A DNA stretch of 27,468 nt from Thoreauomyces humboldtii (GCA_027596035.1 JADGJA010000254.1:1-27468), one strand, 5' to 3'. Shown: positions 10,187-19,634, counted from the stretch's first letter. The notes: generated by a model from the letters alone, not told the origin. Translations and numbers: made by a program.

Positions 10187-11417
10187 ATGCAACGGCGCCC
10201 GGCGATAGCAGAGCAGGTCTCAAAATGGACGGACTTCACGGAGACGGTGAGGGAAAGGAGTCAACAGTACTTTTTTACATGCAAGTGGTTGTATGATCCG
10301 TTTCAAACTTCTTCTTTCTTGACTTTCTGCATAACAATACGCAGGCTCCTAAGAAAGTGCTCCACCCATCCATGCGAGACAAACCGGACGGTGATGGCTC
10401 TCTGCATCGGCACGGCAAGAACTTGTAAGTTCATGCATGTTTCACTGTCAGCTTTTGGAAGCTGCTTATCGTCGAATGCTTTGCGTTTTGACCCTTGTTT
10501 TGGAACTTATGACAGCCGGCCGGTACACCAGCACGCTGCGCTCAGATCGGATCCTATACCCCTCCAAGGGGTGGGAGGGCGCAATGCGAATGTATCCGGC
10601 AAGCTTCAGTTTGAACGCAGCGCGGTCAAGGCGTCGAAGACATGTACGGAACCTGGGGCATCAGCAGGTGGATCCGCCCAACGACGTAGTTCGCATGCTC
10701 CAGTTGTACCGCAGGCGCAGGCAGTCAAAGCATTGAAAGCAATCGCGGAACCTGTGGCATCAGCAAGTCGATCGGTACAACCGCGCATGCCCCAAGCTGA
10801 AGCAATCAAAACTTTGAAGACAAGTTCGGAAGCTGTAATATCTACTAACCGACCGGCACGCCGACGCAAACCGCAAACGCCAGCTCAGTCGAACAATGCG
10901 GTGACCACAAGCAGTGGTTGGTCTCCTCCTCCCGCTCAAGCCTCGGACATGACTCATAACCGTCGGGGTCGGGGCCCGCGGCCTCTCAGGATCGACCTGC
11001 CGGGGGATGTGCAGCAGACAAGTCCCGTGAACGCGGGCAAGGCGTCGGGCAAGGCGTCGGAACGCACATCGGCGATCTCTGTCAAGCAAACCCGAATCCA
11101 GGCGCCGTCGTCGGGATCGGCATCAAACCGCAAGGTCGCTACCCGTGCCAGCAACGACACCCCTCATGCTGCCATGAGGACCGACGATGAATGGTCTGCC
11201 CCCGTCGACCGCCGGCCTCGAGCAGTCAAACGGAGGTCAGCGGCAGCGGCAGCGACCGTCAGTGACACCACCCCGCAAGGTGAATGCGCCCAACAATAAA
11301 GGCCCGTCGCAAACTGCGGGTATCATCGACCACGTCGAGTCCGCTCTCGATCCAGTAGGACGAATCTCCTACAGACTCGCCGCCGTCAGGATCAACGACG
11401 GATGGGATCAGTGGTAG
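10187..11417 (+). CDS. Hypothetical basic low-complexity protein with internal repeats
   Basis: No family is recognised. Four exons join in frame with canonical junctions: 10187-10246, 10345-10424, 10516-11279, 11359-11417; 321 codons, 320 aa. The first two introns (98 and 91 nt; GTGAGG...GCAG and GTAAGT...ACAG) are convincing because both preserve phase. The last (11280-11358, GTGAAT...GTAG) is weaker; without it the protein ends at 11299. The product is rich in Ala, Ser, Arg, Pro and Lys, with no predicted membrane segment. Three diverged repeats start at AVKASK (10622), AVKALK (10721) and AIKTLK (10802), each followed by a Glu-Pro/Ala segment with Ala/Ser and a basic patch. Later GKASGKASER is a small duplication. 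Such composition suggests a disordered nuclear or nucleic-acid-binding protein, but that is inference only. Confidence 0.55.
10622..10860 (+). repeat. Three degenerate coding repeats
   Basis: Similar DNA units start at 10622, 10721 and 10802 (spacings 99 and 81 nt). They share a GC(G/A)(G/A)TCAA core and a GGAACCTG(G/T)GGCATCAGCA-like segment that is clear in the first two and worn in the third. All stay in the same reading frame. Confidence 0.6.
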
Positions 11418-11895
11418 GCCACCTTCAATCTTTAGCCTCAAGCTGTTACCAGGATCAGGCAGTTTGTTCGAAAGCGGCAATATTGCGCCTTGCCCTTCGG
11501 GAGAGATGAACTTCTCTGTTGGTTTCTGTTCCTGAGTGTGTACACCAGTGTCTTTCTTGCATCTCACATACAACCTGTAGCTTCTGCCCGTCCTCACCTT
11601 ACGGTACATCTAGCAATATCTACTCCCGTAACTTTGGCCCAGCCGGAACCCCTGCTGACAGGCCTGTCAGCCTGTCAACGACGTAGGTTTGACACATCGA
11701 GGGCCGTGGGCAGAAGTCGAAATGCTGCGCCACTTCTACCAACGAGCAGGAAAAAAGAAGCATATAAAAGGGCGCTCGCCATGTCCCCACTCATTCTGCT
11801 TCCCAGCAACATGCAATTGGACTACGAAACGTCTCGTTATCATTGCTTCCCGACCAAGCGGAAAGCCATCATACGCTCGTTTCGCTTTTTCCGGC

Positions 11896-11898
<3 letters not shown>

Positions 11899-11926
<28 letters not shown>

Positions 11927-12060
11927 CGGGGGGGGGCCGGGGGGGGGGGGGGGGGGGGGTGGGGTGGCAGGAGGGGGGGGTCGGNNNNNNNNNNTCCCCC
12001 CCAACCGGTAAACCATACTAACCGCGTTTTGCTTTTTTCACCCCCTCCCCCCCCCCCCCC
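11899..12060. repeat. Poly-G block, N gap and poly-C block
   Basis: A nearly pure G tract runs 11899-11980 with a few C, T and A interruptions. It is followed by TCGG, ten N, a short C run, about 40 ordinary bases and a C-rich tract (12041-12060). The frames translating to polyglycine and polyproline here are meaningless. The sequence entering the G tract (about 11878-11898) resembles that entering the C tract (about 12025-12045), both CGTTTT...GCTTTTT...CCC. Confidence 0.8.
11985..11994. other. Assembly gap (10 N)
   Basis: Ten undetermined bases lie inside the homopolymer block. Ten is a conventional placeholder length, so the true distance is unknown. Confidence 0.98.
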
Positions 12061-13665
12061 TCTCATGAGATGCGCGAGATGATACCACGAAGAAAAGCCA
12101 GTTCTGCTTCTGAATCTAATGATAGAGAACTTCTTTGTATACATTCCATATCTGATGCATCTCATCTCAACCCTGGTCAACCCATCCGGCCGAGCGTGCC
12201 TGCGGAGAATGTCCATACTGCACAAAGTGTGTGCAGCATCGCCTACTTGCGTTGGCCCGCCTCCAAGATCGTTCCGCCCTTCACTCTCTCATTTCGCCCC
12301 ATTTCCAGACGCGATTTAGCCTGATGGGTGCAACCTGATCCAAGCATTCCATCTCCATTCCTCGTGTCTAAGAAATAGCGGCGTCCATTAGAACCACGAA
12401 TCATCGTTAATCAGTCGATGCGTGGTGTCAGGTACGCCCTACAATTCTCTCTGTTCAACAGATCATACAGTACCGACAAAAGGAACGCAGTGGGGGTGTG
12501 CCGTCCTGGTAGTCCCGCGCATCGTTTCCGACTCGTTTAGAAATGTGATTCCAAGTTCAAAGCAGTTTCGCGCCTTTGTTCTGCTCCATGCATAACCAAG
12601 TTTACGAGCGTCTACGCTCGGTGCCCCCTTCGGTGTAAACCTTCAGAATTGGAGTGGGCATAATTTTATGGTGAAATTACAACAAACGAACTCTTTCAAC
12701 AAGACTGGGCTTCTGCAAGTTGTCCGACCGAGGTCCTTTGAACCTAAGCCCGTAGTGGTGATCCTGTTTGCGAACCATGACCTGCCTGCTGTCCCTGCTC
12801 GGCGTCATATCCGGTCGCCATGGATCAGGCTCACCTTTCCATTCGGGCTAGGTGAGCCCGCACCGTCCGCGTTAAAAGCGAAACCCACCTTATGCCGGAT
12901 TTGCCAGCTCTCATCCGTATAGACAATGGACGGAACATCAGTCTGTTGCAATCAAGGCTAGGGCGCAACAGAGACAAGCGGTAACTGAGGGATCTCTGAA
13001 ATGCACAAGACTGTATGGCAGAGAAGGTAGAGAAAGGTATATTTGACTTGATAACCGCACTCGACTATAGGGAGGAAAAGGAAAGGCAGGAAAAACATTG
13101 GGAGAAGACATCAGAAACATTGTCTTGGACGTCACTCGTTTGGAAAATGTTTCCAAGAGTCCTCGCGTTCGCAGCGGACCTTCACATCGAACATCGACAT
13201 GAAAGGCCAGGTGCTGATATACGCAAAACCGAAAAACGAAATTGAGGGACAGTCGTTCAAAAAAGCGAGGCTATGACAAAAGCTAGACAGTAAAGGGCCT
13301 AGAAGAAGCGTAGGTAGATGTTGAGCTGCTCAATCCAAGGAGGCTTCAAAGCTTCAAATGTGACTTCCCCTGATAACCGACTTCGCATTGGCATGCGGTC
13401 GTTAGGCATCCCCGTCTTGAAAAACAAAAGCAGCAGCGTCAACATGCGGCTGCCGCTTCCGGCTTGCTGTGTGTCCCAGGAAAGAATGTTGGACGAGTCA
13501 ACCCAGACGAGCCGGCAGGTACGGTAGTGACCTACATGGGCGAGTGACCGGGGAAGGAAGGCTGTCGAATCCGGACCTGGTCGGACCAATGGCACCTGCT
13601 TGCCCCACCTACGTTCCCACTTTGACATCCATTCCATTCGCCAAAACAACAAGGCCCAATATATC

Positions 13666-14185
13666 ATGTCTCAACCCAACACCGATTTCCTCAAGAAGCT
13701 GAAGGCCCAGACTGGCGCCGTCAAGCGGTATGCTCTTGTTGCTACAACAACTCATTGTCCGAGCCTGCTTTCCGCATGTTCCGTCGCTAATCTCCTCCAA
13801 CAGCATCGGGAAAGATCTCTCGTACTATGACCAGGAAGCTGTTACGCAGCAGGCTCGCATCGACAAGCTCATATCTTCTGGAGCCGACGAGCACGATGTC
13901 CGGAAGCAGCGGGAGGTGCTTGACGAAACTCACCAGATGATGCCCGATGGCAAAAAGAGACTCGCCGCCGCGCACAGGGATCTGAAGGATCTGCTCGACA
14001 AATTCCTGGTATGTTGTGCAAAGCCCCGAACGAGAAAGTCTGGTCATAACTGGCTCGCAGGTTGAACTGACCGATTCTTGCTCACTTTGCCTCTGTTCCG
14101 GCAGAAGGACGCCACGCCCGAAGCTGCCGCATCGGACGAGATTGTCGCCGCCCAGCAGCTCCTCCAGCAGACCGTTACAGCTTAG
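13666..14185 (+). CDS. Tubulin-binding cofactor A (tubulin-specific chaperone A)
   Basis: Three exons (13666-13727, 13804-14008, 14105-14185) give 116 codons, 115 aa, the normal family size of about 105-120 aa. Introns are 76 nt (GTATGC...CAACAG) and 96 nt (GTATGT...CGGCAG). The protein is an all-helical bundle: MSQPNTDFLKKLKAQTGAVKR matches the family's opening (Leu-Lys-Ile-Lys-Thr-Gly-x-Val-x-Arg pattern). It continues LSYYDQEAVTQQARIDKL, VRKQREVLDETHQMMPD (family xxQxxVLxEsxxMIPD) and KRLAAAHRDLKDLL. The cofactor captures beta-tubulin released from the CCT chaperonin and stabilises it before alpha/beta dimer assembly in the cytosol. The yeast orthologue is Rbl2, the fission yeast one Alp31. 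An earlier acceptor at 14061 in the second intron would lead into a stop, so the later one is used. Confidence 0.93.
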
Positions 14186-14283
14186 AAGGATGACGGATAC
14201 GTGGCGTTCCCTTCGGACAATGTTCGGCTTTACGTATATGTACATAAGATTTTGCTCCAGTTCAGTCTCTGGATCCGCGGCTT

Positions 14284-15370
14284 CTATGAGAGTCGACTTT
14301 CCCCACCAACCAGAACGGACAACTCCCAGCGCGGCTGCTGAGCCTGTGATGGAAAAAAAGGGAAATGTCAGTCCTTTCCAGCTGCAAGCAGATCACCAGC
14401 TCTTTACACCCACCTGTGTGTTTTTCTTGGCGTCCTTTGGCACCTCTGTCACAGTGTGAAGACTTTCCCGCACGACCGTCGATTGACGTATCAACTGCTC
14501 GATCGTTGTTGTAGGTGGGAAGCCCTGCGATGCTGCACTTGCCCGGGAATGGTCAGCTCCATCTCTGCGCAGAGACTGCGTCGGAAAAGGCAAGATCATA
14601 CCGAGGATATGACTGTTGAAGCAGGTGGCAACTTCCTCTCTGTGCTGATCAGCGAGGTAGGACTTCAGTGGTGAATGAAATGGGTTGGGATACGCGATCA
14701 AGCCGATGATCTCGTTGAGCTTGTCCATGTATTTTCCATCAAACAGCCCAAACTTTCCAAGTTCTGCAACGAACAGGGGACGAGGTTCAGTGAATCTGAT
14801 GGAGCGAACAGTCGAGTTTCCCTGGGTCTTACCTTGCTGAGCGAACGTCATCGCCTCTGGCGCGCTGACCCTCACGCACTCGACAAACCTCTGACACTGC
14901 AATTTGAAGAGCATCTCGACGCTCTCGGGGGTCTCTCCGGCCAGGGCCTCCGGGAACACCGAATTGCAGTATCGCACGGCCTCCTCGATGTTTCCCGCCA
15001 AGCATAGCTCGTGGATCCTGTTGCGGTGCTCGAGGCTTTCGAGCGGTGTGGGTGGGGGTGGGCAACCGCCCAGCCCTCCTGCAGGCGTGGACGATGTGTC
15101 CATCGCGTCCGGATTGTGCGGTAATGCTGGGAGTGAGGAGGAAGCCGATTCTGAACCAACGGGGGATGTGATGTTGCATGCTGTGCCAAAGGACCTCGCC
15201 GTCTCCTGGTAGCAATTGTGAACAAGATGCTGGTACACCAGAAGGTGTATCTGGTCGGACGTAAGCGGTGAGGTGGTTGCATTGTAGATGTCAGACGCTG
15301 GATCTAGGTTGGCCGGAGGAGAGCGAGAGTGCTGTTGGTGCTTGGTGGGCGACTTCAGGACGCGGACCAT
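14284..15370 (-). CDS. LisH-CTLH-CRA protein (GID/CTLH complex-related)
   Basis: Three minus-strand exons (15370-14833, 14763-14414, 14343-14284) encode 315 aa. An upstream in-frame ATG at 15412 would add 14 residues. The LisH motif spans about 36-68 (SDQIHLLVYQHLVHNCYQET). CTLH begins near 115 (LEHRNRIHELCLAGNIEEAV) and runs through ESVEMLFKLQCQRFVECVRV. CRA follows, with FAQQELGKFG across the first intron junction and GLIAYPNPFHSPLKSYL. The CRA motifs (AYxxPxxSP, then REEVATCFNSHIL) are closest to RanBP9/10-Gid1 rather than Gid8, but no SPRY domain precedes them. Members scaffold the GID/CTLH ubiquitin ligase. The second intron (14413-14344, 70 nt) has GTGGGT, a CTGAC branch-like site, a T tract and CACAG; without it the frame would stop about 20 bases past the donor, so the C-terminus AQQPRWELSV... 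is likely but not proved. Confidence 0.82.
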
Positions 15371-15983
15371 TGTGTTGAAAAAGGGAGCGAGAAGGGACGT
15401 CGTGATTGACAAGGATGGAGTGCTGTTGCGTACGGCCGGGGGAGCACCTTTTCTGCGGCGTGTAGCAAAGGCAGACGGAATGTTACTGTGCAGGAAACCC
15501 GAATGACAAACTGGACGGGTTTTTGTGCGCAGAAAGTGATGAAACCCCGGCGCGCGAACGGTGCGTTAACGGACGCGTCTTTCCGAGCAACGGGCGGCGG
15601 GCGGCAGACGGGCGAGGGATCGAGGTAGCGAAGCAAATCTCCCCGCCAACCTGAAGATCACTCGTGCCTCTTACTCCCCGCACTGGCTTCGTGGTCCAAG
15701 CGAGATAAGGCGATCGCATCATGCCCAGTATTACCATCGGGACACTTGTTGGGCACAGCTTTCATCGGCGCACCGGAGTCGAGCTGACTCATTCAGAGTC
15801 ATTGCAACCCACGGCGCTGCCGAAAGACCTTTGTCCACGAAATCTCAGGGCCTCGGGAGGCTTGACAAGGGTCCCGGGACTTCCAATCAGCAGGCCAAGA
15901 CTAGGTATAAGGTGGCGAAGGTTGCCTTGTTCGCCCGTTCTCGGTCTCACCGCTGCAACCACACTCCATTCACGCCCTCGACC
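15371..15983. promoter_or_regulatory. Divergent region between the LisH-CTLH-CRA and coiled-coil genes
   Basis: About 610 bases lie between two outward-facing genes. I see no supported coding sequence. The region holds a perfect Mlu-box (ACGCGT, 15573-15578) and a TGACTCA element (15785-15791) that is part of a short inverted repeat. GC-rich sequence (15540-15620) dominates the middle. Confidence 0.4.
15785..15801. promoter_or_regulatory. Possible Gcn4/AP-1-type site, TGACTCA with inverted half
   Basis: TGACTC and its reverse complement GAGTCA are separated by five bases, and the first copy extends to the consensus bZIP site TGACTCA. It lies about 190 bases upstream of the coiled-coil gene and 415 bases upstream of the oppositely oriented gene. 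A seven-base match can arise by chance; the inverted second half makes it somewhat more notable. Confidence 0.3.
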
Positions 15984-16755
15984 ATGCTCGTGGGAGACCG
16001 GAACCATACTGAAGACCAGGCCGAACAGATCGAAGAAACAATGGGGGCAAGCCAGTCGGCCTCGCAGTCAAGGCAGCACTCCACACGGGACCGCAAGCGT
16101 GTCAGAGAAGTCGAAGGACTGTTCGACGACGACGGTGAAGATGGAGCTGAGAAGCCAGCCAAAAAATCGTACAAAGTATGTCTTGCTCGAACGAAAACCC
16201 GGCTGATCACTCGTCCTCCAGTGAAGCTGAACGGGGACGTTTCAGAAGAACTTTGCCCGCGCCACCTACCATAAAAAGCATCACACAGACCTCAACAGCA
16301 CCATCACCCAGATCAAGGACCTCGTCAGCTCGTGTACTTCCACTCTCCTGAACCGTCATGAAGCCGTCGCTGCCGAACGCAACGACCACCCCTCCACCGT
16401 TCATACCCTGCAGACGCTGCTCCGAGAGGCCCGCCGCGATGCCGAAATTCAGAGAGAACGTGCCGATGAGCTGCAAGCCAAGGTTGACGCAACCGTGACC
16501 GAGTGCGAGAAGGAGCATGCCGTATGGAAGTGCGAGCTCGAGGTCATCAAGAACATGCTGGAAGAATCCGACGTCATCGTCAAGAAGGAGCAGGGTCTGG
16601 ACGACACGGAGATCCATGACACGGCCCTCGCCGGACACGCTCTAAATGAAATGCCCGACGTGAGTGAAGAGCACGATTGCGATCACGAAGCATCCGACGC
16701 CAAGTCGAAGGAGAGCATCGTCCTTCACTTCGACGACGACGGAGCGGAAGAGTGA
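15984..16755 (+). CDS. Hypothetical acidic coiled-coil protein
   Basis: No family is recognised. Two exons (15984-16175, 16246-16755) give 234 codons, 233 aa. The intron is 70 nt (GTATGT...TTTCAG) and splices SYK to KNFARATYHKKH in frame. Residues 1-64 are charged and Ser/Gln-rich, with an acidic stretch (FDDDGED) and a basic KKSYK. Residues about 75-190 are heptad-like helix (LQTLLREARRDAEIQRERAD, then LQAKVDATVTECEKEHAVWK). The C-terminus is acidic and ends LHFDDDGAEE. There is no signal peptide or membrane segment. The layout (short disordered head, one long coiled coil, acidic tail) resembles many small structural or adaptor proteins of the cytoskeleton and kinetochore, but nothing specific can be claimed. 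Confidence 0.72.
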
Positions 16756-17060
16756 CATCGAGGTTGGTTGGAGCTGCCGACGAGCCATCGTGCTTTTCGA
16801 TTGCCACTGATATCCTCAGTACCGTCAGATTGCAAGAGTAGTAAGCATCGAGATCCCTAAAGGCAGAGCGAGAAAAGTAGTGTAGCAGGGCGGCGGTTAT
16901 TGGTAGCAGTGAGGATCTGCTTGGCGGTGCTTCGTTTTTGTACGCCCCGAGTCCCGACGAGACAAGGCCGAGCAATAACCAATTTTCTAAGTGGGGCGAT
17001 TATCCAGGACTGAGAGCGGCTTCATAGTTTCGATCGAGACCGGCAGGGGGAACGCATAGC

Positions 17061-17107
17061 ATACTGTACTTGTACTTGTACTGTGTACATGCATACAGTA
17101 CTGTATA
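17061..17107. repeat. TGTACT short tandem repeat and palindrome
   Basis: Three imperfect hexamer units of TGTACT type are followed by GTGTACAT and then the perfect 14-bp palindrome ATACAGTACTGTAT (17093-17106). A related GTAC-rich patch recurs at 17361-17380 (CGTACACGTACATGTACAG). Confidence 0.6.
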
Positions 17108-17397
17108 CCGGGTCCCGGAATCGCACTGCACTGCTACATAGTGGGTGTACCCGAGGAAGACGCCCTCGATGGACATCCGCGAGGAAATCGGGGGTACGGG
17201 ACATCAAGATCCACAACACGTCAGCGCAAAACTCCTCGTGCGGGTACCAGGTAGCCCTCTCTGCCTCTCTGTAGTGTGTCCGAGAAAACCTGCTGAGTAG
17301 CTTCATGCTGGCCATCTATTCCACGGCCTGGACGTTAGCCATGTTCGCATTCGATGCAGCACGTACACGTACATGTACAGTTGGAGGGCATAAGTCG

Positions 17398-17469
17398 AGA
17401 ACCCTCTCGAAAAAAAAAACGCTAAGAGTCCTTATTGGGCCGTGTGAGAGCCCTATTCGAGAGGGTTCT
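17398..17469. repeat. 72-bp foldback element with perfect 14-bp inverted repeats
   Basis: AGAACCCTCTCGAA (17398-17411) is matched exactly by its reverse complement TTCGAGAGGGTTCT (17456-17469). The 44-base loop holds an A10 run and a smaller GGGC/GCCC pair. As RNA or single-stranded DNA it would form a 14-bp stem. No target-site duplication is obvious at the flanks. It lies about 370 bases upstream of the ammonium transporter start. Confidence 0.7.
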
Positions 17470-17840
17470 TCACTTCTGTCCCGCCACTGTATCAAACGGT
17501 GATTCGAAGAACGTGGCGCAAAAATGATTTACCGTTTCGAGAAGTAGTCGATGGGTGTGGTTTCAGCGAGCGAGTTGTTGCCGTTGAGCGTTTCAGAGCT
17601 CTCGTGACCTGCCCTGGTTCCCCTTTTCCCCCAGTGTGCGTGTGGGTGCGCGTGGGTGTGTGTCGTTTTGCATTTTTGATTTTTTCTTTTTCTCTTTGCC
17701 TTCATAGAAGTCTCTCCGTAAATTACAAAATGGAAGCCGCCTTCGTTCCTCCCGCGCCGGTTCTCTCTTCTTGATTTTCCACGCCACGCCGCGACTTCCT
17801 TTACCTCTATCCCCGTTCGCCAGACATCGCTCTCGCGAAG

Positions 17841-19634
17841 ATGTCCTCGCCCCAGAATCCTCAGGCGAGCACGCTGGATCCGGTCGTGGATCCGGCCGCA
17901 AATGCATGGGTCATGATTAGCTCCGCCCTTGTTTTGCTCATGGTCGGTAGCGTGCTCAACATCCCATCCTAGAAATGGTGTCGGGTTACTCACCTCGATG
18001 ATCGTTCGTTGCAGATCCCGGGTCTCGGTTACTTTTACTCGGGTCTGTCCTCCAGCAAGAACGCACTTGTCTTCCTGCATCTGTGCATGCTCAGCTTGGC
18101 CATTGTTTCGGTGCAGTGGTTTATGTGGTGAGTTTCCAGGCACGACGTGGCCCATCATGAAGAGACGGACCGATTAATCATGTCGTTACTCTTGGATCCA
18201 GGGGTTTCTCCTTAGCCTTCTCGACGACCGGTGGTCCCTTCATCGGCGACGGAATGTTCCTTGGCCTCAAGAACGCCGCAGTTTTGGCCCCCTACTCCGG
18301 CACCGTCGTCTCGGTCGACGTGTTCGTGATGTTCCAGGGAATGTTCGCCGCCATCACCGCTGCCCTGCCCTTTGGGTCCGCAGCCGACCGAACGCGCTTG
18401 CTTCCCTCCATGCTGTTCATCGTCATCTGGACGACAGTCGTATACGATGTCGTTGCGTACTGGGTCTGGTCGCCAAACGGATGGCTCCACGTTCGCGGCT
18501 ACCTGGACTTTGCCGGAGGATGTCCCGTCGAGGTGGTATCCGGTTTCGCCGGCCTCGCTTTCGCACTTTACATGGGCCCGCGCAAATCTCGACTCGTAGA
18601 CGAGAAGCCACACAATGTCGGATACGTCATCCTCGGTACCGGGCTCCTGTGGTTCGGATGGCTAGGATTCAACGGTGGCAGTGCTTTCGACTCGACTCGG
18701 CGTGCTGGTCTCGCCGTTGTTGTCACCAACCTTGCTGGCTCCATGGGGGCCCTCTCTTGGATGTTCTGGGACTACTTCTCGAACGGACGCAAGTACTCGT
18801 GTGTTGGTTTCTGTCTGGGAGCCGTCGCTGGACTCGTGGCCATCACTCCCGCGGCTGGTTACGTTGAACCATGGGCAGGAGTCGTCATCGGTCTGACCGC
18901 TGGAACGGTCTGTCGCTTTGTAGCCGCATTCAACCATTCATCGCGTCTGGACGACACGCTGGACGTCTTCGCCGTCCACGGTGTTGGTGGAGCAATCGGA
19001 AATATCCTTACCGCCGTATTTGCCACCTCGGATGTCCTCGGCCTCGATACCACCGGACAGACCGGTGGATGGTTGAACCAGAACTGGAAGCAGATGTACA
19101 TCCACATCTACGCCACGGTTGCCTGCGCTGCGTGGTCCTTCTGCCTTACCTATGCTGTCTTCTGGATCATGGACAAGATTCCCGGGCTTCATGTGAGTGG
19201 CCGTTGTCACCGATATGATACGGCAGCTGTCTAACCTCAGCGTTGTCGATAGCTCCGCGTGAAGGAAGAGCAGGAACTCCTCGGACTTGACGCTGCTCAG
19301 ATGGGAGAATATGCTTGTGAGTCTTACCTACAGCGGTCGCTACCGTTCATCGCGTCTTTCATCTCACACATTCCCTTTTTTTCTTTTAGACAACTACCAC
19401 CGCACGCATAGTGATTCGTCTTCCGCGGCCGAAACCGCCGTTGGCATGCCGTTCAGCGGCCTCACGAGCACTCACACTTCTCCCGACAACGTTGTCAACG
19501 CGTTTCAAGGGCCCCACGCAACCCAGCACCCGGAAATACCACGAGTCTCTCATGACGCGATGGCTGCGCCGGAAGGAAGGAAGACTTCCGCCTCCCTAAG
19601 AAACTTCAACAAGGGAGACAACACGATCGTTTAG
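17841..19634 (+). CDS. Ammonium transporter, Mep/AMT family (Mep1/Mep3-like pore)
   Basis: Five exons (17841-17942, 18015-18127, 18202-19192, 19253-19316, 19390-19634) give 505 codons, 504 aa, normal for fungal Mep proteins with 11 membrane spans. Family landmarks are clear: DPAANAWVMISSALVLLM then IPGLGYFYSGL, FQGMFAAIT (phenylalanine gate), the conserved Asp in YLDFAGG (D174), WFGWLGFNGGSAF, and the signature DVFAVHGVGGAIGN. The C-terminal LRVKEEQELLGLDAAQMGEYAY matches the conserved cytosolic trans-activation region and is followed by a Ser/Thr-rich tail. The second pore histidine is present (H331), but the first is replaced by Glu (E182, codon 18530-18532), as in yeast Mep1 and Mep3. The protein should import ammonium at the plasma membrane. 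Intron 1 uses an atypical GTCGGT donor, chosen because it alone preserves LLM-IPGLG. Confidence 0.95.

Larger units (their letters stand above)
11418..13665. other. 2.2-kb stretch without a supported gene, includes an assembly gap
   Basis: Between the basic repeat protein and tubulin cofactor A I find no frame with family resemblance or a convincing splice series. The stretch holds the homopolymer/N break (11899-12060) and several short frames of no recognisable content (for example plus 12668-12922 and 13015-13245, minus 13299-13667). The last few hundred bases must contain the cofactor A promoter. A real gene broken by the gap is possible. Confidence 0.45.
16756..17840. other. 1.1-kb region upstream of the ammonium transporter
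   Basis: No convincing gene is present. The stretch holds GTAC-rich short repeats and a 14-bp palindrome (17061-17107), a second GTAC-rich patch (17361-17380), a 72-bp foldback element (17398-17469) and a pyrimidine-rich leader (17670-17705, 17760-17820) before the transporter start. I did not see a perfect HGATAR nitrogen-control site by eye on either strand. Small frames on both strands look random. Confidence 0.45.

Noticed and set aside
11490..12225. Frames encoding polyglycine or polyproline
   Set aside because: They translate the homopolymer block and cross the N gap.
12805..12951. Minus-strand stretch that reads as plausible protein (SWQIRHKVGFAFNADG)
   Set aside because: Only about 49 codons, no start, no convincing splice partners and no family match.
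13299..13667. 122-codon minus-strand frame abutting the cofactor A start
   Set aside because: No family resemblance; its start overlaps the cofactor A ATG and it occupies the expected promoter.
14594..14621. Apparent GTATGA...CGCAG mini-intron in the LisH-CTLH-CRA gene
   Set aside because: Only 28 nt, and reading through it keeps the frame into conserved-looking sequence.
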